NCBI RefSeq assembly: GCF_014650815.1 | Contig: NZ_BMVR01000006.1 | Location: 115,912 to 179,911 of the forward strand | Length of the DNA stretch: 64,000 nucleotides | Direction: 5' to 3' | Origin: Streptomyces flavofungini | GTDB lineage: Bacteria; Actinomycetota; Actinomycetes; Streptomycetales; Streptomycetaceae | In this document: positions 54,244 to 63,654 of the stretch, one piece after another | How positions within the stretch are numbered: position 1 is the stretch's first letter | Layout of the letters: every line of letters begins with the position of its first letter | Translations under genes and position numbers: made by a program | Notes under the pieces: generated by a model | Seen by the model: the letters and a program-made list of their open reading frames with translations, nothing else | What the model was told of the DNA's origin: nothing | Databases searched by the model: none

Positions 54244-57210
54244 TCAGCGGCGCAGGTGGGCCAGCGCCTTGCCCATCAGGCGGGCTCGGTCGGCGGCCGC
54301 GGGGAGGTGTTCGAGGCCGAAGCCGAGCAGCACGCTGTCACGCGCTGTGACGGCCGCGTGGGACTGGTAGAGCTCGCCGGTGCGCGCCCAGTCGCCCGTG
54401 ATATTGGGGCTTCCGGCCGGGGGTGCGGCGACGGCCCAGGAGCCGAGCGAGGTCTCGAATCCCTCGGTCTCGGTGGCGGTGCCGCCGACGACGAGCTGCG
54501 CGTTGTCGGCGAACAGGCCGCGGCCGCCGCTGCCGGGGTCGGTGACGGCGCTGAGCGACACCTCGACCTTCTTGCCCGCGTAGGCGCTGAGGTCGAAGGC
54601 GACCGGCTTCCAGCCGCCGGAGGAGCCGGTGAAGCTGTTCCAGGAGCCGCTGCTGCCGCTCGCGGTGCAGCCCGCCGCACCCTGCGTCAGGTAGTGCTTC
54701 AGGAAGGGGTGGCCGTTGATGAAGAACCCGGCCTCGCACTGGGCGGGCACGGTGGCCGAGGAGCCGCCGTTCCTGTCGGGCAGCGTGGTCCAGTCGTCGG
54801 CGCCCGTGGTGTGCGCCTCCAGGAGGCCGTGGTCGAAGCCGGGCTCCAGGTTCCAGTTGAGGGCGAGCCGCAGCTCCGGCTTGTCGGCGGCCGTGACGCC
54901 GGTCAGGTCGAAGGTGTGGGTGAGGCGCTTGTAGTCCCGGTCGGCGTGGGTCGCCGAGGCCATGCCCTGGCCTTCGAAGGGCGCGTACGGGTTGGCGAGA
55001 CCGGGGTAGGAGCCCGCCGCCGCGCTCTTGAACTGCGGGAACTCCTCGGCGGGCAGGGTGTCGGAGGTGACGGTGAAGCGGCCCGCCTTGTCGAGCGGGT
55101 TGCCCTCGGCCGCGCCGAGCGCGCCGTCCGCCCCGGCGAGCGCGCCGCTGCCGGTGAAGCTCTTGGCGCCGGGCGCGGAGAGGCGTTCGTAGGCGCCCAG
55201 GTAGTACTGCGCGAAGTCGTCGGTGAGGGCCTCGCCGAGGTCGACGTCGCCGCCGGTGCGCTCGCCGGACTCGATCAGCTTGCCGCCCTCGTTGAGGTAG
55301 GCGCGCAGGGCGAGCTGGGTGGGCGCGCCGGGTACGGGGTCGCCGGTGTGGTGGACGACCGCGGAGAAGTGCGAGAGGACGCCGAGCGGGTGCGGGACGC
55401 CCTGCTTGGCGACGTCCCAGACCGCGGCCGAACGGCCGTTGGCCTTCAGGGCGTCGACGTACTTCTGGGTCTGGGTGGCCGGGGCGCCTTCCTCGGCGAC
55501 GACGAGGACGCTCGCCTTGGGGCGTTCGGCGACGGTGTACGTGAAGTGCTCGCTCTCGGTGCGGCCCTTCCCCTTCTTGTCGCGGCCGGTGAACCACACC
55601 TCGACCTTGTCGCCCGCGCGGGCGCCCTCGACGTCGGCGCGGTACTGGTCGAAGTGCAGGTTGTCCTCGCCGCCGTAGGTCTCGCCGCCCTTCCAAGCCT
55701 TGAGGCCGTCGTCGTGCTTGCGGCCGCCGTTGACGCGGTAGTTGAGCTTCTTGTCGCGCACGGACTTGCGGGCGGTGACGGCGACTTCCTGGTCCGCTCC
55801 GCGCGCGTACGACGTGGTGAAGGCGTCGGGGGTGAAGTCGGGGGCCTCGATGCCGGTGACGGACTCCGGCTGGTCGGGGTGGAGCGAGGTCTCGGCGACG
55901 GCGAGCGCGAACGGGACGTTCTTCGCGAACTCCTGCTGGATCAGCTTCTCGTCGTCGGGGAAGGTGAAGATGGAGGCGCAGTCCTGGGGCCGCCAGGCGT
56001 CGTCGGGGTCGACGTTCGACGCGGTCTGGCAGGTGGACATCTCCGGCGTGAACATCGAGATGCCGTTGACGTTGCCCGCGTGGCCGTCGGCCTCGCCGTT
56101 GGTGGTGTAGAGCTCGGAGGACACCTGCGGGTGGTAGCCGGGGACCGCGGGCTTCTCCGGAGTTCCGGCGAGCGCCTTGTAGAGCACGTCGTCGGGGGTG
56201 GGCGTGGCGACCTGCCAGCCCACTCCGTAGAGGATCAGTTCGGCCGCGGAGTGGTAGTTGATGCCGTACTGGAAGCCGATGCGCTTCTGGAAGCGGTCGA
56301 TCGCCTTGGTCTCGGGCTCCGACATGGGGGCCGTGCCGCGGTAGGTCTCCGAGGAGGCGTCGGGCGAGGAACCCTCGTTGTCGTAGCCCCACTTGTAGGC
56401 GAAGTTGCGGTTGAGGTCGACGCCGTCGCCCGGAGCGATCTTGCCGTCGCCGTCGACGTCGCGGAGGTTCTTGCGCCACTGGCGGTCGCCGTCGGCGGCG
56501 AACGTGAAGTCGTAGCCGTCGGGGTTGGCGGAGAGCACGAACCACAGCTCGGTGGAGTCCACCAGCTTGGTGATCCGCTTGTCCTTGCCGTAGTTGTCCA
56601 GGTAGTGGTGCAGCAGGCGGCGGTTCATCTCGGGGGTGATCCACTCGCGCGCGTGCTGGTTGGACATGTACAGCGTGGCGGGCTTGGAGCCGTCCTTGGC
56701 CTTCTTGGCGTTCTTGGAGAGCTTCAGGGCGAGGATGTCCTTGCCCTGAACCGTCTTGCCGAGGGAGACGACCTTGGTGAGGCCAGGGTGGGCCTGCCCG
56801 GTCTTGACGATCTCCTCCTGGAGCCCGCCCTTGCCGCTGTACGGCCTGAAGACGCCGTCCCCCGCGGCCTTCAGCCGCTTCGCGGTCGCCGCGGACACCC
56901 GGTGCTCGCTGAGGTCGATGCCCTTGCGCTCGATCGCCTCGGCCTGGTCCTCGGTCAGGTACAGCTCGACACGGCCGGTGCCGCGCTCGGGTGCCTGTCC
57001 GGCGAGTTCATGGGCGTCCTGCCCCGCCTCGACCAGGATCGGTATCTGCTTCTTGGTGACGTCGGCCTGGTAGACCTTGACGGCCGCCGGGTCGTCGTCG
57101 GCCGGAGCCTTGGCCGGTCCGCTCGCCTGGGCGTGCGGTGCGGCGGCGAGTCCGCCGATGAGCAGTGCGCTCGCGGCGAGGATCGATCTCGCGCTCGCTC
57201 TTCGTCTCAT
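54244..57210 (-). CDS. Secreted M14-family zinc carboxypeptidase, large
   Basis: A 988-aa exported protein. The signal peptide (about 1-30, RRRASARSILAASALLIGG ... AQAS) is followed by a pro-region to about 125. The M14 catalytic domain (about 128-440) has the zinc ligands in NQHAREW (His186, Glu189), ANPDGYDF, the Arg in KNLRDVDGDG / DLNRNFAYKWG, the zinc His in INYHSAAEL and the catalytic Glu candidate in FTPEMSTC. The C-terminal ~540 residues hold beta-rich modules (an alkaline-protease-like insert and MAM/jelly-roll-like region). Likely secreted peptide scavenging. ATG 57210 is chosen for the signal peptide and AAGGGGGG before it. Confidence 0.9.
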   Translation of the reverse strand: MRRRASARSILAASALLIGGLAAAPHAQASGPAKAPADDDPAAVKVYQADVTKKQIPILVEAGQDAHELAGQAPERGTGRVELYLTEDQAEAIERKGIDLSEHRVSAATAKRLKAAGDGVFRPYSGKGGLQEEIVKTGQAHPGLTKVVSLGKTVQGKDILALKLSKNAKKAKDGSKPATLYMSNQHAREWITPEMNRRLLHHYLDNYGKDKRITKLVDSTELWFVLSANPDGYDFTFAADGDRQWRKNLRDVDGDGKIAPGDGVDLNRNFAYKWGYDNEGSSPDASSETYRGTAPMSEPETKAIDRFQKRIGFQYGINYHSAAELILYGVGWQVATPTPDDVLYKALAGTPEKPAVPGYHPQVSSELYTTNGEADGHAGNVNGISMFTPEMSTCQTASNVDPDDAWRPQDCASIFTFPDDEKLIQQEFAKNVPFALAVAETSLHPDQPESVTGIEAPDFTPDAFTTSYARGADQEVAVTARKSVRDKKLNYRVNGGRKHDDGLKAWKGGETYGGEDNLHFDQYRADVEGARAGDKVEVWFTGRDKKGKGRTESEHFTYTVAERPKASVLVVAEEGAPATQTQKYVDALKANGRSAAVWDVAKQGVPHPLGVLSHFSAVVHHTGDPVPGAPTQLALRAYLNEGGKLIESGERTGGDVDLGEALTDDFAQYYLGAYERLSAPGAKSFTGSGALAGADGALGAAEGNPLDKAGRFTVTSDTLPAEEFPQFKSAAAGSYPGLANPYAPFEGQGMASATHADRDYKRLTHTFDLTGVTAADKPELRLALNWNLEPGFDHGLLEAHTTGADDWTTLPDRNGGSSATVPAQCEAGFFINGHPFLKHYLTQGAAGCTASGSSGSWNSFTGSSGGWKPVAFDLSAYAGKKVEVSLSAVTDPGSGGRGLFADNAQLVVGGTATETEGFETSLGSWAVAAPPAGSPNITGDWARTGELYQSHAAVTARDSVLLGFGLEHLPAAADRARLMGKALAHLRR

Positions 57211-57390
57211 GAGCCCCCCTTGCAGTTGTCCGGCACGTTTGTGCGCGAACGCCAGGCTCGTCACCCTTCATGATCATGTCAATACGACGGGTGAGCGGTC
57301 CTGGGGCGGACTGCCGGCCCTTCGAGGGGCGGCCGGGCCTTCGGGGGCGGCCGGGGCTCGCGCGGACGGCCCGGGCCCCCGGGGCGCATG

Positions 57391-57428
57391 GCGTACGGGC
57401 GTACGGGCGTACGGGCGTACGGGCGTAC
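57391..57428. repeat. 8-bp tandem repeat (GTACGGGC)
   Basis: Four and a half copies of GTACGGGC lie between the whiA terminator and the carboxypeptidase promoter region. The remainder of 57211-57390 shows no gene. Confidence 0.85.
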
Positions 57429-57431
57429 AAA

Positions 57432-57467
57432 GAAGCCGCCGGGGCCCTTGCAGGCACCGGCGGCTTC
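57432..57467 (-). terminator. Terminator of the uvrC-rapZ-yvcK-whiA operon
   Basis: 11-base arms GAAGCCGCCGG (57432-57442) and its complement (57457-57467) with a 14-base loop, 33 bases past the whiA stop. Confidence 0.75.
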
Positions 57468-57499
57468 CGGGGTGTGCGGCGGTGTCAGACCGCCACGCC

Positions 57500-58489
57500 T
57501 CAGCCCACCATGTTGTCGGCGAGCTCCTCGCTCAGGTTGGACTCCGTGCCGGGGATGCCGAGGTCCTGCGCCCGCTTGTCGGCCATGGCGAGCAGGCGGC
57601 GGATGCGGCCCGCGACGGCGTCCTTGGTCAGCGGCGGGTCGGCGAGCGCGCCCAGCTCCTCCAGGGAGGCCTGCTTGTGGTCCATGCGCAGCCGTCCGGC
57701 GGCGGCCAGGTGCTCGGGCACCTCCTCGCCCAGGATCTCCAGGGCGCGCTGCACCCGGGCGCCCGCGGCGACGGCGGCGCGGGCCGAGCGGCGCAGGTTG
57801 GCGTCGTCGAAGTTGGCCAGGCGGTTGGCGGTGGCCCGGACCTCGCGGCGCATCCGCCGCTCCTCCCAGGCGAGCACCGACTCATGGGCGCCGAGCCGCG
57901 TCAGCAGGGCGCCGATGGCGTCCCCGTCCCGGACGACGACGCGGTCCACGCCGCGCACCTCCCGGGCCTTCGCGGCGATCTGCAGCCGCCGGGCCGCGCC
58001 GACCAGCGCGAGCGCCGCCTCCGGGCCCGGGCAGGTCACCTCCAGGGAGGAGGAGCGGCCGGGCTCGGTCAGCGAGCCGTGCGCGAGGAACGCCCCGCGC
58101 CAGGCCGCCTCGGCGTCGCAGGTGGCCCCCGAGACCACCTGCGGGGGCAGGCCGCGGATGGGCCGGCCGCGGCCGTCCACCAGGCCGGTCTGGCGCGCGA
58201 GCTGATCGCCGCCCGCGACCACCCGAACGACGTAGCGCGAGCCGCGGCGCAGGCCGCCGGGGGCCATCACGATCAGCTCCGAGCTGTGCCCGAAGATCTC
58301 CAGGATGTCCCGCTTGAGGCGGCGCGCCGCCATCGCGGTGTCCAGCTCCGCCTCGATCACGATGCGGCCGCTCACCAGGTGCAGGCCGCCCGCGAAGCGC
58401 AGGATCGACGAGACCTCTGCTTTTCTGCAGCAGGTCCGGGTGACGGGGAGCCGGGAGATCTCGTCCTTCACCGCTGCCGTCATCGCCAT
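57500..58489 (-). CDS. whiA: Sporulation transcription factor WhiA
   Basis: A 329-aa DNA-binding protein required for sporulation septation, acting with WhiB. The N-terminal part has the LAGLIDADG homing-endonuclease-like fold (TRTCCRKAEVSSILRFAGGLHL), and the C-terminal part a helix-turn-helix (LGALADPPLTKDAVAGRIRRLLAMAD). ATG 58489 is taken as start; ATG 58483, which overlaps the yvcK stop as ATGA, is equally possible. It is the last gene of the overlapping uvrC-rapZ-yvcK-whiA block. Confidence 0.96.
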   Translation of the reverse strand: MAMTAAVKDEISRLPVTRTCCRKAEVSSILRFAGGLHLVSGRIVIEAELDTAMAARRLKRDILEIFGHSSELIVMAPGGLRRGSRYVVRVVAGGDQLARQTGLVDGRGRPIRGLPPQVVSGATCDAEAAWRGAFLAHGSLTEPGRSSSLEVTCPGPEAALALVGAARRLQIAAKAREVRGVDRVVVRDGDAIGALLTRLGAHESVLAWEERRMRREVRATANRLANFDDANLRRSARAAVAAGARVQRALEILGEEVPEHLAAAGRLRMDHKQASLEELGALADPPLTKDAVAGRIRRLLAMADKRAQDLGIPGTESNLSEELADNMVG

Positions 58490-59496
58490 GGGCCGATCCT
58501 TCCATGCATCCGAAAAATACGGTCGTACGCGGCGGCCAGCAGCTCCGGGTCGTGCTTGGGGCTGCCGTCCTGCCGGGCCACCGGCGCCAGCTCCACCGTG
58601 GCGCCGAACCGCTTGGCGGCGTCGGTCAGGGATCCACGGTCGGGCACGGCGGCCTCGTCGGCCAGCACCACGTCCAGGGCGAGTTTAGGGGCGTGTCGGG
58701 CCAAAACCTCCAAATGACGCTGCGGAGAGAACCCTTCGGTTTCTCCGGGTTGCGGCGCGAGGTTGAGCGAGAGGACCCGGCGGGCCTTGGTCTCGGTGAG
58801 CGCGTCGAGCAGCTCGGGCACCAGCAGGTGCGGGATCACCGAGGAGAACCAGGATCCGGGGCCGAGAACCACCCAGTCGGCGTCAAGGACGGCGGCAACG
58901 GCCTCCGGCACGGCCGGCGGGTCGTGCGGGACGACGTGCACGGACTGCACCTCGCCCGGGGTGAGCGCGACCGTGGCCTGGCCGCGGACGGTGTCCACGT
59001 CGTCGGGGCGGTCCGGGTCGTGGCCCTTGACCAGCGCCTGCAGCTCCAGCGGCACGGCCGACATGGGCAGCACCCGGCCGTGCGCGCCGAGCAGCCTGCC
59101 GACCAGGTCCAGGGCCTGGACGTGGTCGCCGAGCTGTTCCCACAGGGCGACGATCAACAGATTGCCGACGGCGTGTTCGTGCAGGTCGCCGCGGGACTGG
59201 AAGCGGTGCTGGATGACGCGGGACCAGGTCTGGCCCCAGTCGTCGTCGCCGCACAGCGCGGCCAGCGCCTTGCGCAGGTCACCGGGCGGCAGCACGCCCA
59301 GCTCGGCGCGCAGGCGCCCGCTGGAGCCGCCGTCGTCGGCGACCGTCACCACGGCGGTGAGGTCGCCGGTGATGCGGCGCAGCGCGGCGAGCGACGCGGA
59401 CAGGCCCATGCCGCCGCCGAGGGCGACGACCTTGGGCTGGGTGCCCCGCTTGCGGCCCAGGCGGTTCAGGCGGAGCACCCGGCGGTTGGGCTTCAT
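58480..59496 (-). CDS. yvcK: YvcK-family (gluconeogenesis factor/CofD-like) protein
   Basis: A 338-aa protein with the Rossmann-like motif VVALGGGMGLSASLAALRR (about 21-39) and VADDGGSSGRLR, NLLIVAL. In Bacillus and mycobacteria such proteins bind UDP-sugars and affect cell-wall synthesis under gluconeogenic growth. It overlaps rapZ by ATGA and precedes whiA, a neighbourhood conserved in Gram-positive bacteria. Confidence 0.92.
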   Translation of the reverse strand: MKPNRRVLRLNRLGRKRGTQPKVVALGGGMGLSASLAALRRITGDLTAVVTVADDGGSSGRLRAELGVLPPGDLRKALAALCGDDDWGQTWSRVIQHRFQSRGDLHEHAVGNLLIVALWEQLGDHVQALDLVGRLLGAHGRVLPMSAVPLELQALVKGHDPDRPDDVDTVRGQATVALTPGEVQSVHVVPHDPPAVPEAVAAVLDADWVVLGPGSWFSSVIPHLLVPELLDALTETKARRVLSLNLAPQPGETEGFSPQRHLEVLARHAPKLALDVVLADEAAVPDRGSLTDAAKRFGATVELAPVARQDGSPKHDPELLAAAYDRIFRMHGRIGPWR

Positions 59497-60428
59497 TCGC
59501 GCCCCATGTCCCGGTGGACGAGGACGGTCTCGATCCCGGCGGCGGTGAGGCGGGCGGCCAGCTTCTCCGAGGTGGCCACGGAGCGGTGCTTGCCGCCGGT
59601 GCAGCCCACGGCGATGGTCACGTACCGCTTGCCCTCGCGGCGGTAGCCCGCGGCGATGAGCTGGAGCAGTTCGGTGTAGCGGTCGAGGAACTCCTTGGCG
59701 CCGGGCTGGTTGAAGACGTACGCCGACACCTCCTCGTTGAGCCCGGTGTAGGGGCGCAGCTCCGGGACCCAGTGCGGGTTGGGCAGGAAGCGCATGTCGA
59801 CGACGAGGTCGGCGTCGACCGGCAGGCCGTACTTGAACCCGAAGGACATGACCGTGGCCCGCAGCTCGGGCTCCTCGTCGCCCGCGAACTGGGCGTCCAT
59901 CTTGGCGCGCAGCTCGTGCACGTTCAGGCTGGAGGTGTCGATGACCAGGTCGGCGTCGCCGCGCAGCTCGCGCAGCAGCTCGCGCTCGGCCGCGATGCCG
60001 TCGACGATGCGGCCGTCGCCCTGTAGCGGGTGCGGGCGGCGCACCGACTCGAAGCGGCGCACCAGGGCGTCGTCGGAGGACTCCAGGAACACGATGCGCC
60101 GGGTGACGTGCTTGGACTCCAGGTCCGCGAGGGACTGGCGCAGGTTGTCGAAGAAGCGGCGGCCGCGGACGTCGACGACGACCGCGATGCGCGCGACATT
60201 GCCCTGGGACCGGGCGCCGAGCTCCACCATGGTGGGGATCAGCGCGGGCGGCAGGTTGTCGACGACGAACCAGCCGAGGTCCTCCAGACACTTGGCGGCC
60301 GTGGAGCGGCCCGCGCCGGACATCCCGGAGATGATCACCAGCTCGGGAATGGCCGCCTCTGCGGCTTCGCCCGGTTCGATGGTCGTGCCCGTACTCACTT
60401 GCTCTCCGCCTTCGTCGTGCTCGCTCAT
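59493..60428 (-). CDS. rapZ: RapZ-family P-loop nucleotide-binding protein
   Basis: A 311-aa protein with the P-loop GMSGAGRST (about 35-43), the D-loop VVDVRGRRFF, the SFGFKYGLP segment, and the C-terminal CTGGKHRSV motif. In E. coli RapZ is an RNase E adaptor for glmS control; in actinobacteria the role is open. It is coupled to uvrC and yvcK by ATGA overlaps. Confidence 0.93.
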   Translation of the reverse strand: MSEHDEGGEQVSTGTTIEPGEAAEAAIPELVIISGMSGAGRSTAAKCLEDLGWFVVDNLPPALIPTMVELGARSQGNVARIAVVVDVRGRRFFDNLRQSLADLESKHVTRRIVFLESSDDALVRRFESVRRPHPLQGDGRIVDGIAAERELLRELRGDADLVIDTSSLNVHELRAKMDAQFAGDEEPELRATVMSFGFKYGLPVDADLVVDMRFLPNPHWVPELRPYTGLNEEVSAYVFNQPGAKEFLDRYTELLQLIAAGYRREGKRYVTIAVGCTGGKHRSVATSEKLAARLTAAGIETVLVHRDMGRE

Positions 60429-62542
60429 GTCTCCATCCCCCGTCGTGTCCGTGCGGCGCCCACGCGCGTGGGCGCCGTGCTGTCGCTCCGGGCCCCGGTC
60501 GTGTCGGGCCCGTCGCCGGGCGAGTCTCCCGCGTGCGCGGGCTCCTCGCCGTGGCCGGAGTCACCCGCCGTCGCGAGTTCCTCCTCTTCCATGATCTCTC
60601 CAGTCGCGGTGTTCACCGCGGGGGCCGCCGGAGCGGCCTGGGCGAAGGCCGCGACGACGGCCTCCGCCGTCTTGCGGCCTATGCCCGGGACCTCGCAGAT
60701 CTGGTCGATCGTCGCGGACCGGAGCTTCTTCACCGAACCGAAGTGTTTGATCAGCGTCTGCTTGCGAGCCTCGCCCAGGCCGGGCACGGCGTCCAACGGG
60801 CTCGCCTTGAAGCGCTTGGTCCGTTTCGACCGCTGGTACGTGATCGCGAACCGGTGCGCCTCGTCCCGCACCCGCTGCAGCAGGTACAGCCCCTCGCTGG
60901 TGCGCGGCAGGATCACCGGGTCGTCCTCGCCGGGCACCCAGACCTCTTCGAGGCGCTTGGCGAGGCCGCAGACCGCGATGTCGTCGATGCCCAGCTCGTC
61001 CAGGGCCCGCTGGGCGGCGGCGACCTGCGGCTGGCCGCCGTCGACGACGACGAGCTGCGGCGGGTACGCGAACTTCTTGGGCCGCCCGTCCTCCTCCACC
61101 AGGCTCTCCTGCGCCTCCTCCGGAGACCACTCCCCCGTCTTCTCCTTCTCGGCCAGATACCGCCGGAAGCGCCGGGTGAGCACTTCGTGCATGGAGCGGA
61201 CGTCGTCCTGCCCCTCGAAGCCCTTGATCTGGAAGCGGCGGTACTCGCTCTTGCGGGCGAGGCCGTCCTCGAAGACGACCATGGAGGCGACGACGTCGTC
61301 GCCCTGGAGGTGCGAGATGTCATAGCACTCGATCCGCAGCGGCGCGCTGTCCAGCTCCAGGGCGGCCGCGATCTCCTCCAGGGCGCGGGAGCGGGTCGTG
61401 AGGTCGGAGGCGCGCTTGGTCTTGTGCAGCACGAGGGACTGCTGGGCGTTGCGCGCGACGGTCTCCATGAGGGCCTTCTTGTCACCGCGCTGCGGGATAC
61501 GCAGCGACACGTTCGACCCGCGGCGCTGGGTGAGCCACTCCTGGACCGGCTCGACGGGGTCGGGCAGGGCGGGGACCAGCACCTCCTTGGGGACGGCGTC
61601 GCCCGTCTCCTCTCCGTAGAGCTGCTGCAGCGCGTGCTCCACGAGGTCGGCCGTGGTGACCGCCTCGACCTTGTCGGTGACCCAGCCGCGCTGGCCGCGG
61701 ACGCGTCCGCCGCGCACGTGGAAGATCTGGACGGCGGCCTCCAGCTCGTCCTCCGCCACGGCGATCAGGTCGGCGTCGGTGGCGTCGGCGAGGACGACGG
61801 CGCTCTTCTCCATCGCCTTCCGCAGGGCGTCTATGTCGTCGCGCAGCCGCGCGGCGCGCTCGTACTCCATGTCCTCGGCGGCGTCCGTCATCTGCCGCTC
61901 CAGACGGCGGATGTACGTCCCCGTGCGGCCCGTCATGAACTCGCAGAAGTCCTCGGCCAGTTCGCGGTGCTCCTCGGCGGAGACGCGGTCCACGCAGGGC
62001 GCCGAGCACTTGCCGATGTAGCCGAGCAGGCAGGGGCGGCCGGTGCGGGCGGCGTTCTTGAAGACGCCGGCGGAGCAGGTGCGGACGGGGAACACGCGCA
62101 GGAGCAGGTCCACGGTGTCGCGGATCGCCCACGCGTGGCCGTACGGACCGAAGTAGCGCACGCCCTTCTTTTTCTGACCGCGCATCACCTGCACGCGCGG
62201 GAACTGCTCGTTCATCGTCACCGCGAGGTACGGATAGCTCTTGTCGTCGCGGTACTTGACGTTGAAGCGCGGGTCGTACTCCTTGATCCAGGTGTACTCC
62301 AGCTGCAGCGCGGCCGTCTCCGTGGCGACGACGGTCCACTCGACGGACGCCGCCGTCGTCACCATCGTGGCCGTGCGCGGGTGCAGGTTCGCCAGGTCCT
62401 GGAAGTAGCTCGCCAGGCGCTGGCGCAGGCTCTTGGCCTTCCCGACGTAGATCACCCGGCGGTGCTCGTCGCGGAACTTGTAGACCCCCGGCGAGTCGGG
62501 GATCTGTCCCGGCTTGGGGCGGTAGCTGGAAGGGTCGGCCAT
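60425..62542 (-). CDS. uvrC: Excinuclease ABC subunit UvrC
   Basis: A 705-aa nucleotide-excision-repair nuclease. GIY-YIG domain at about 17-95 (GVYKFRDEHRRVIYVGKAKSLRQRL), UVR motif at about 210-240, the RNase H-like domain with ECYDISHLQGDDVVASMVV, and a tandem helix-hairpin-helix (VPGLGEARKQTLIKHFGS ... VPGIGRKTAEAVVAAF) near 600-650. A Gly/Ala/Asp-rich tail of ~55 residues extends beyond the family end. It is first of four overlapping genes. Confidence 0.96.
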   Translation of the reverse strand: MADPSSYRPKPGQIPDSPGVYKFRDEHRRVIYVGKAKSLRQRLASYFQDLANLHPRTATMVTTAASVEWTVVATETAALQLEYTWIKEYDPRFNVKYRDDKSYPYLAVTMNEQFPRVQVMRGQKKKGVRYFGPYGHAWAIRDTVDLLLRVFPVRTCSAGVFKNAARTGRPCLLGYIGKCSAPCVDRVSAEEHRELAEDFCEFMTGRTGTYIRRLERQMTDAAEDMEYERAARLRDDIDALRKAMEKSAVVLADATDADLIAVAEDELEAAVQIFHVRGGRVRGQRGWVTDKVEAVTTADLVEHALQQLYGEETGDAVPKEVLVPALPDPVEPVQEWLTQRRGSNVSLRIPQRGDKKALMETVARNAQQSLVLHKTKRASDLTTRSRALEEIAAALELDSAPLRIECYDISHLQGDDVVASMVVFEDGLARKSEYRRFQIKGFEGQDDVRSMHEVLTRRFRRYLAEKEKTGEWSPEEAQESLVEEDGRPKKFAYPPQLVVVDGGQPQVAAAQRALDELGIDDIAVCGLAKRLEEVWVPGEDDPVILPRTSEGLYLLQRVRDEAHRFAITYQRSKRTKRFKASPLDAVPGLGEARKQTLIKHFGSVKKLRSATIDQICEVPGIGRKTAEAVVAAFAQAAPAAPAVNTATGEIMEEEELATAGDSGHGEEPAHAGDSPGDGPDTTGARSDSTAPTRVGAARTRRGMET

Positions 62543-62636
62543 GTCGGACAGCCTACTGGCGGGGGGTGACAGTCAGTGTCTGCGGCTGGGTGGCACGGGC
62601 ATGGCGGGCCTCGTGCTCCGGCCGCCCGCGGGAAGT

Positions 62637-62674
62637 CCCCACCCGCCCGCCCTGTGCGGGGCGGGCGGGTGGGG
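62637..62674 (-). terminator. Terminator of the secreted-protein operon
   Basis: Perfect 15-base arms (62637-62651, 62660-62674) with an 8-base loop, 30 bases after the last gene of the minus-strand pair at the right edge. Confidence 0.8.
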
Positions 62675-62704
62675 GGGATGTCCCGGCCGGAGGCCGGGGC
62701 CGGG

Positions 62705-63649
62705 TCAGCTCAGGCGGCGGGAGCGGCGCCGGAGCAGGGCCGCGCCGGACAGGCCGAGGGCGACCAGGGCCCCGGCTCCGGCGACCGAGGAGGCCACGGT
62801 CATCGCCCCGTCGGAGGAGGACGACGCGGACTCAGGCGCCCCGCCCGCCTTGGCCGAGGTGGCCGCGGGCTCTTCGGCGTACCCACCCGCCTTGCCGGAC
62901 TTGGCGTAGGCCGACCCCGGCAGCTTGTCCCCGTACGCCTTGTGGACGCGCTTGCGGTAGGCGTCGGTCGAGGTCCCCTCCGCGCCGACCGCACGCACCG
63001 CGTCCTTGTCGAGGGGCAGCACCCGCGTCCCCTTGGTGACGTACCAGCCGTTGATCTGCGGCTCGTGGAAAACGGTGCCTCCGGGAAGCTTGTCGGCACC
63101 CACGCGCGCGTAGCGGGTCTCGTCGTCCCCGGTGGCGATGTTCACGATCTTCCAGGAGCCCCCCTGTCGTACCGACCAGAGGGACGCCTCCTGGCCGTCG
63201 GACGAGACCGCCTTGCTGGCGAGGAACTCCATGCGGGCGACGGGCGCGTCCTTCTTGCCCGCGACGAAGTCGGGCGACAAGTAGTAGACGGGTACGGCCT
63301 TGTCGCCCGCCACGCGCGGCTCGGCCGCCGCCTTGGTGACGGCTCCCTCGCGGGCGAAGAAGCGGGAGAGCGTGTCGAGGGTCTTCGGTGCCTCGGCCGC
63401 GTCGTGGGCGGCACCGCGAGAGGCGTCCGAGGGTGCCGACGGCGCGGGCGGCGCGGGTCGCGCGGCCGGACCGGAGTCGGCGGAGGCGTGCGGGGCCGCG
63501 AGGCCGAGGAGCAGCGCGGCGGTCGAGCCCGCGAGCACGGCTTTGAGCACGCGACCGGACGTACCGAAGGAGCCGGACGTACCGGATACGGACGTACCGG
63601 ATGCGAGCGAACCGGATGCGGCGGACTCCGGGGAAACGTGACGGGTCAT
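62705..63649 (-). CDS. Secreted, C-terminally membrane-anchored protein of unknown function
   Basis: A 314-aa protein. The N-terminus has a Ser/Gly/Thr-rich leader of about 35 residues (SGTSVSGTSGSFGTSG) and then a signal peptide-like segment (VLKAVLAGSTAALLLGLAA, ending ASA). The central domain (about 95-240) is not recognised; it contains DKAVPVYYLSPDFVAG, SLWSVRQGGSWKIVNIATGDDE and FHEPQINGWYVTKGTRVLPL. The C-terminus ends in a hydrophobic segment and RRRSRR, a membrane anchor; no LPXTG is visible. It lies 5 bases after the truncated protease gene and is cotranscribed with it. Confidence 0.8.
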   Translation of the reverse strand: MTRHVSPESAASGSLASGTSVSGTSGSFGTSGRVLKAVLAGSTAALLLGLAAPHASADSGPAARPAPPAPSAPSDASRGAAHDAAEAPKTLDTLSRFFAREGAVTKAAAEPRVAGDKAVPVYYLSPDFVAGKKDAPVARMEFLASKAVSSDGQEASLWSVRQGGSWKIVNIATGDDETRYARVGADKLPGGTVFHEPQINGWYVTKGTRVLPLDKDAVRAVGAEGTSTDAYRKRVHKAYGDKLPGSAYAKSGKAGGYAEEPAATSAKAGGAPESASSSSDGAMTVASSVAGAGALVALGLSGAALLRRRSRRLS

Positions 63650-63654
63650 CGCTC

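Noticed and set aside
62705..63649. LPXTG sortase substrate
   Set aside because: The C-terminal hydrophobic segment and Arg tail are present but no LPXTG or LAXTG pentapeptide precedes them.
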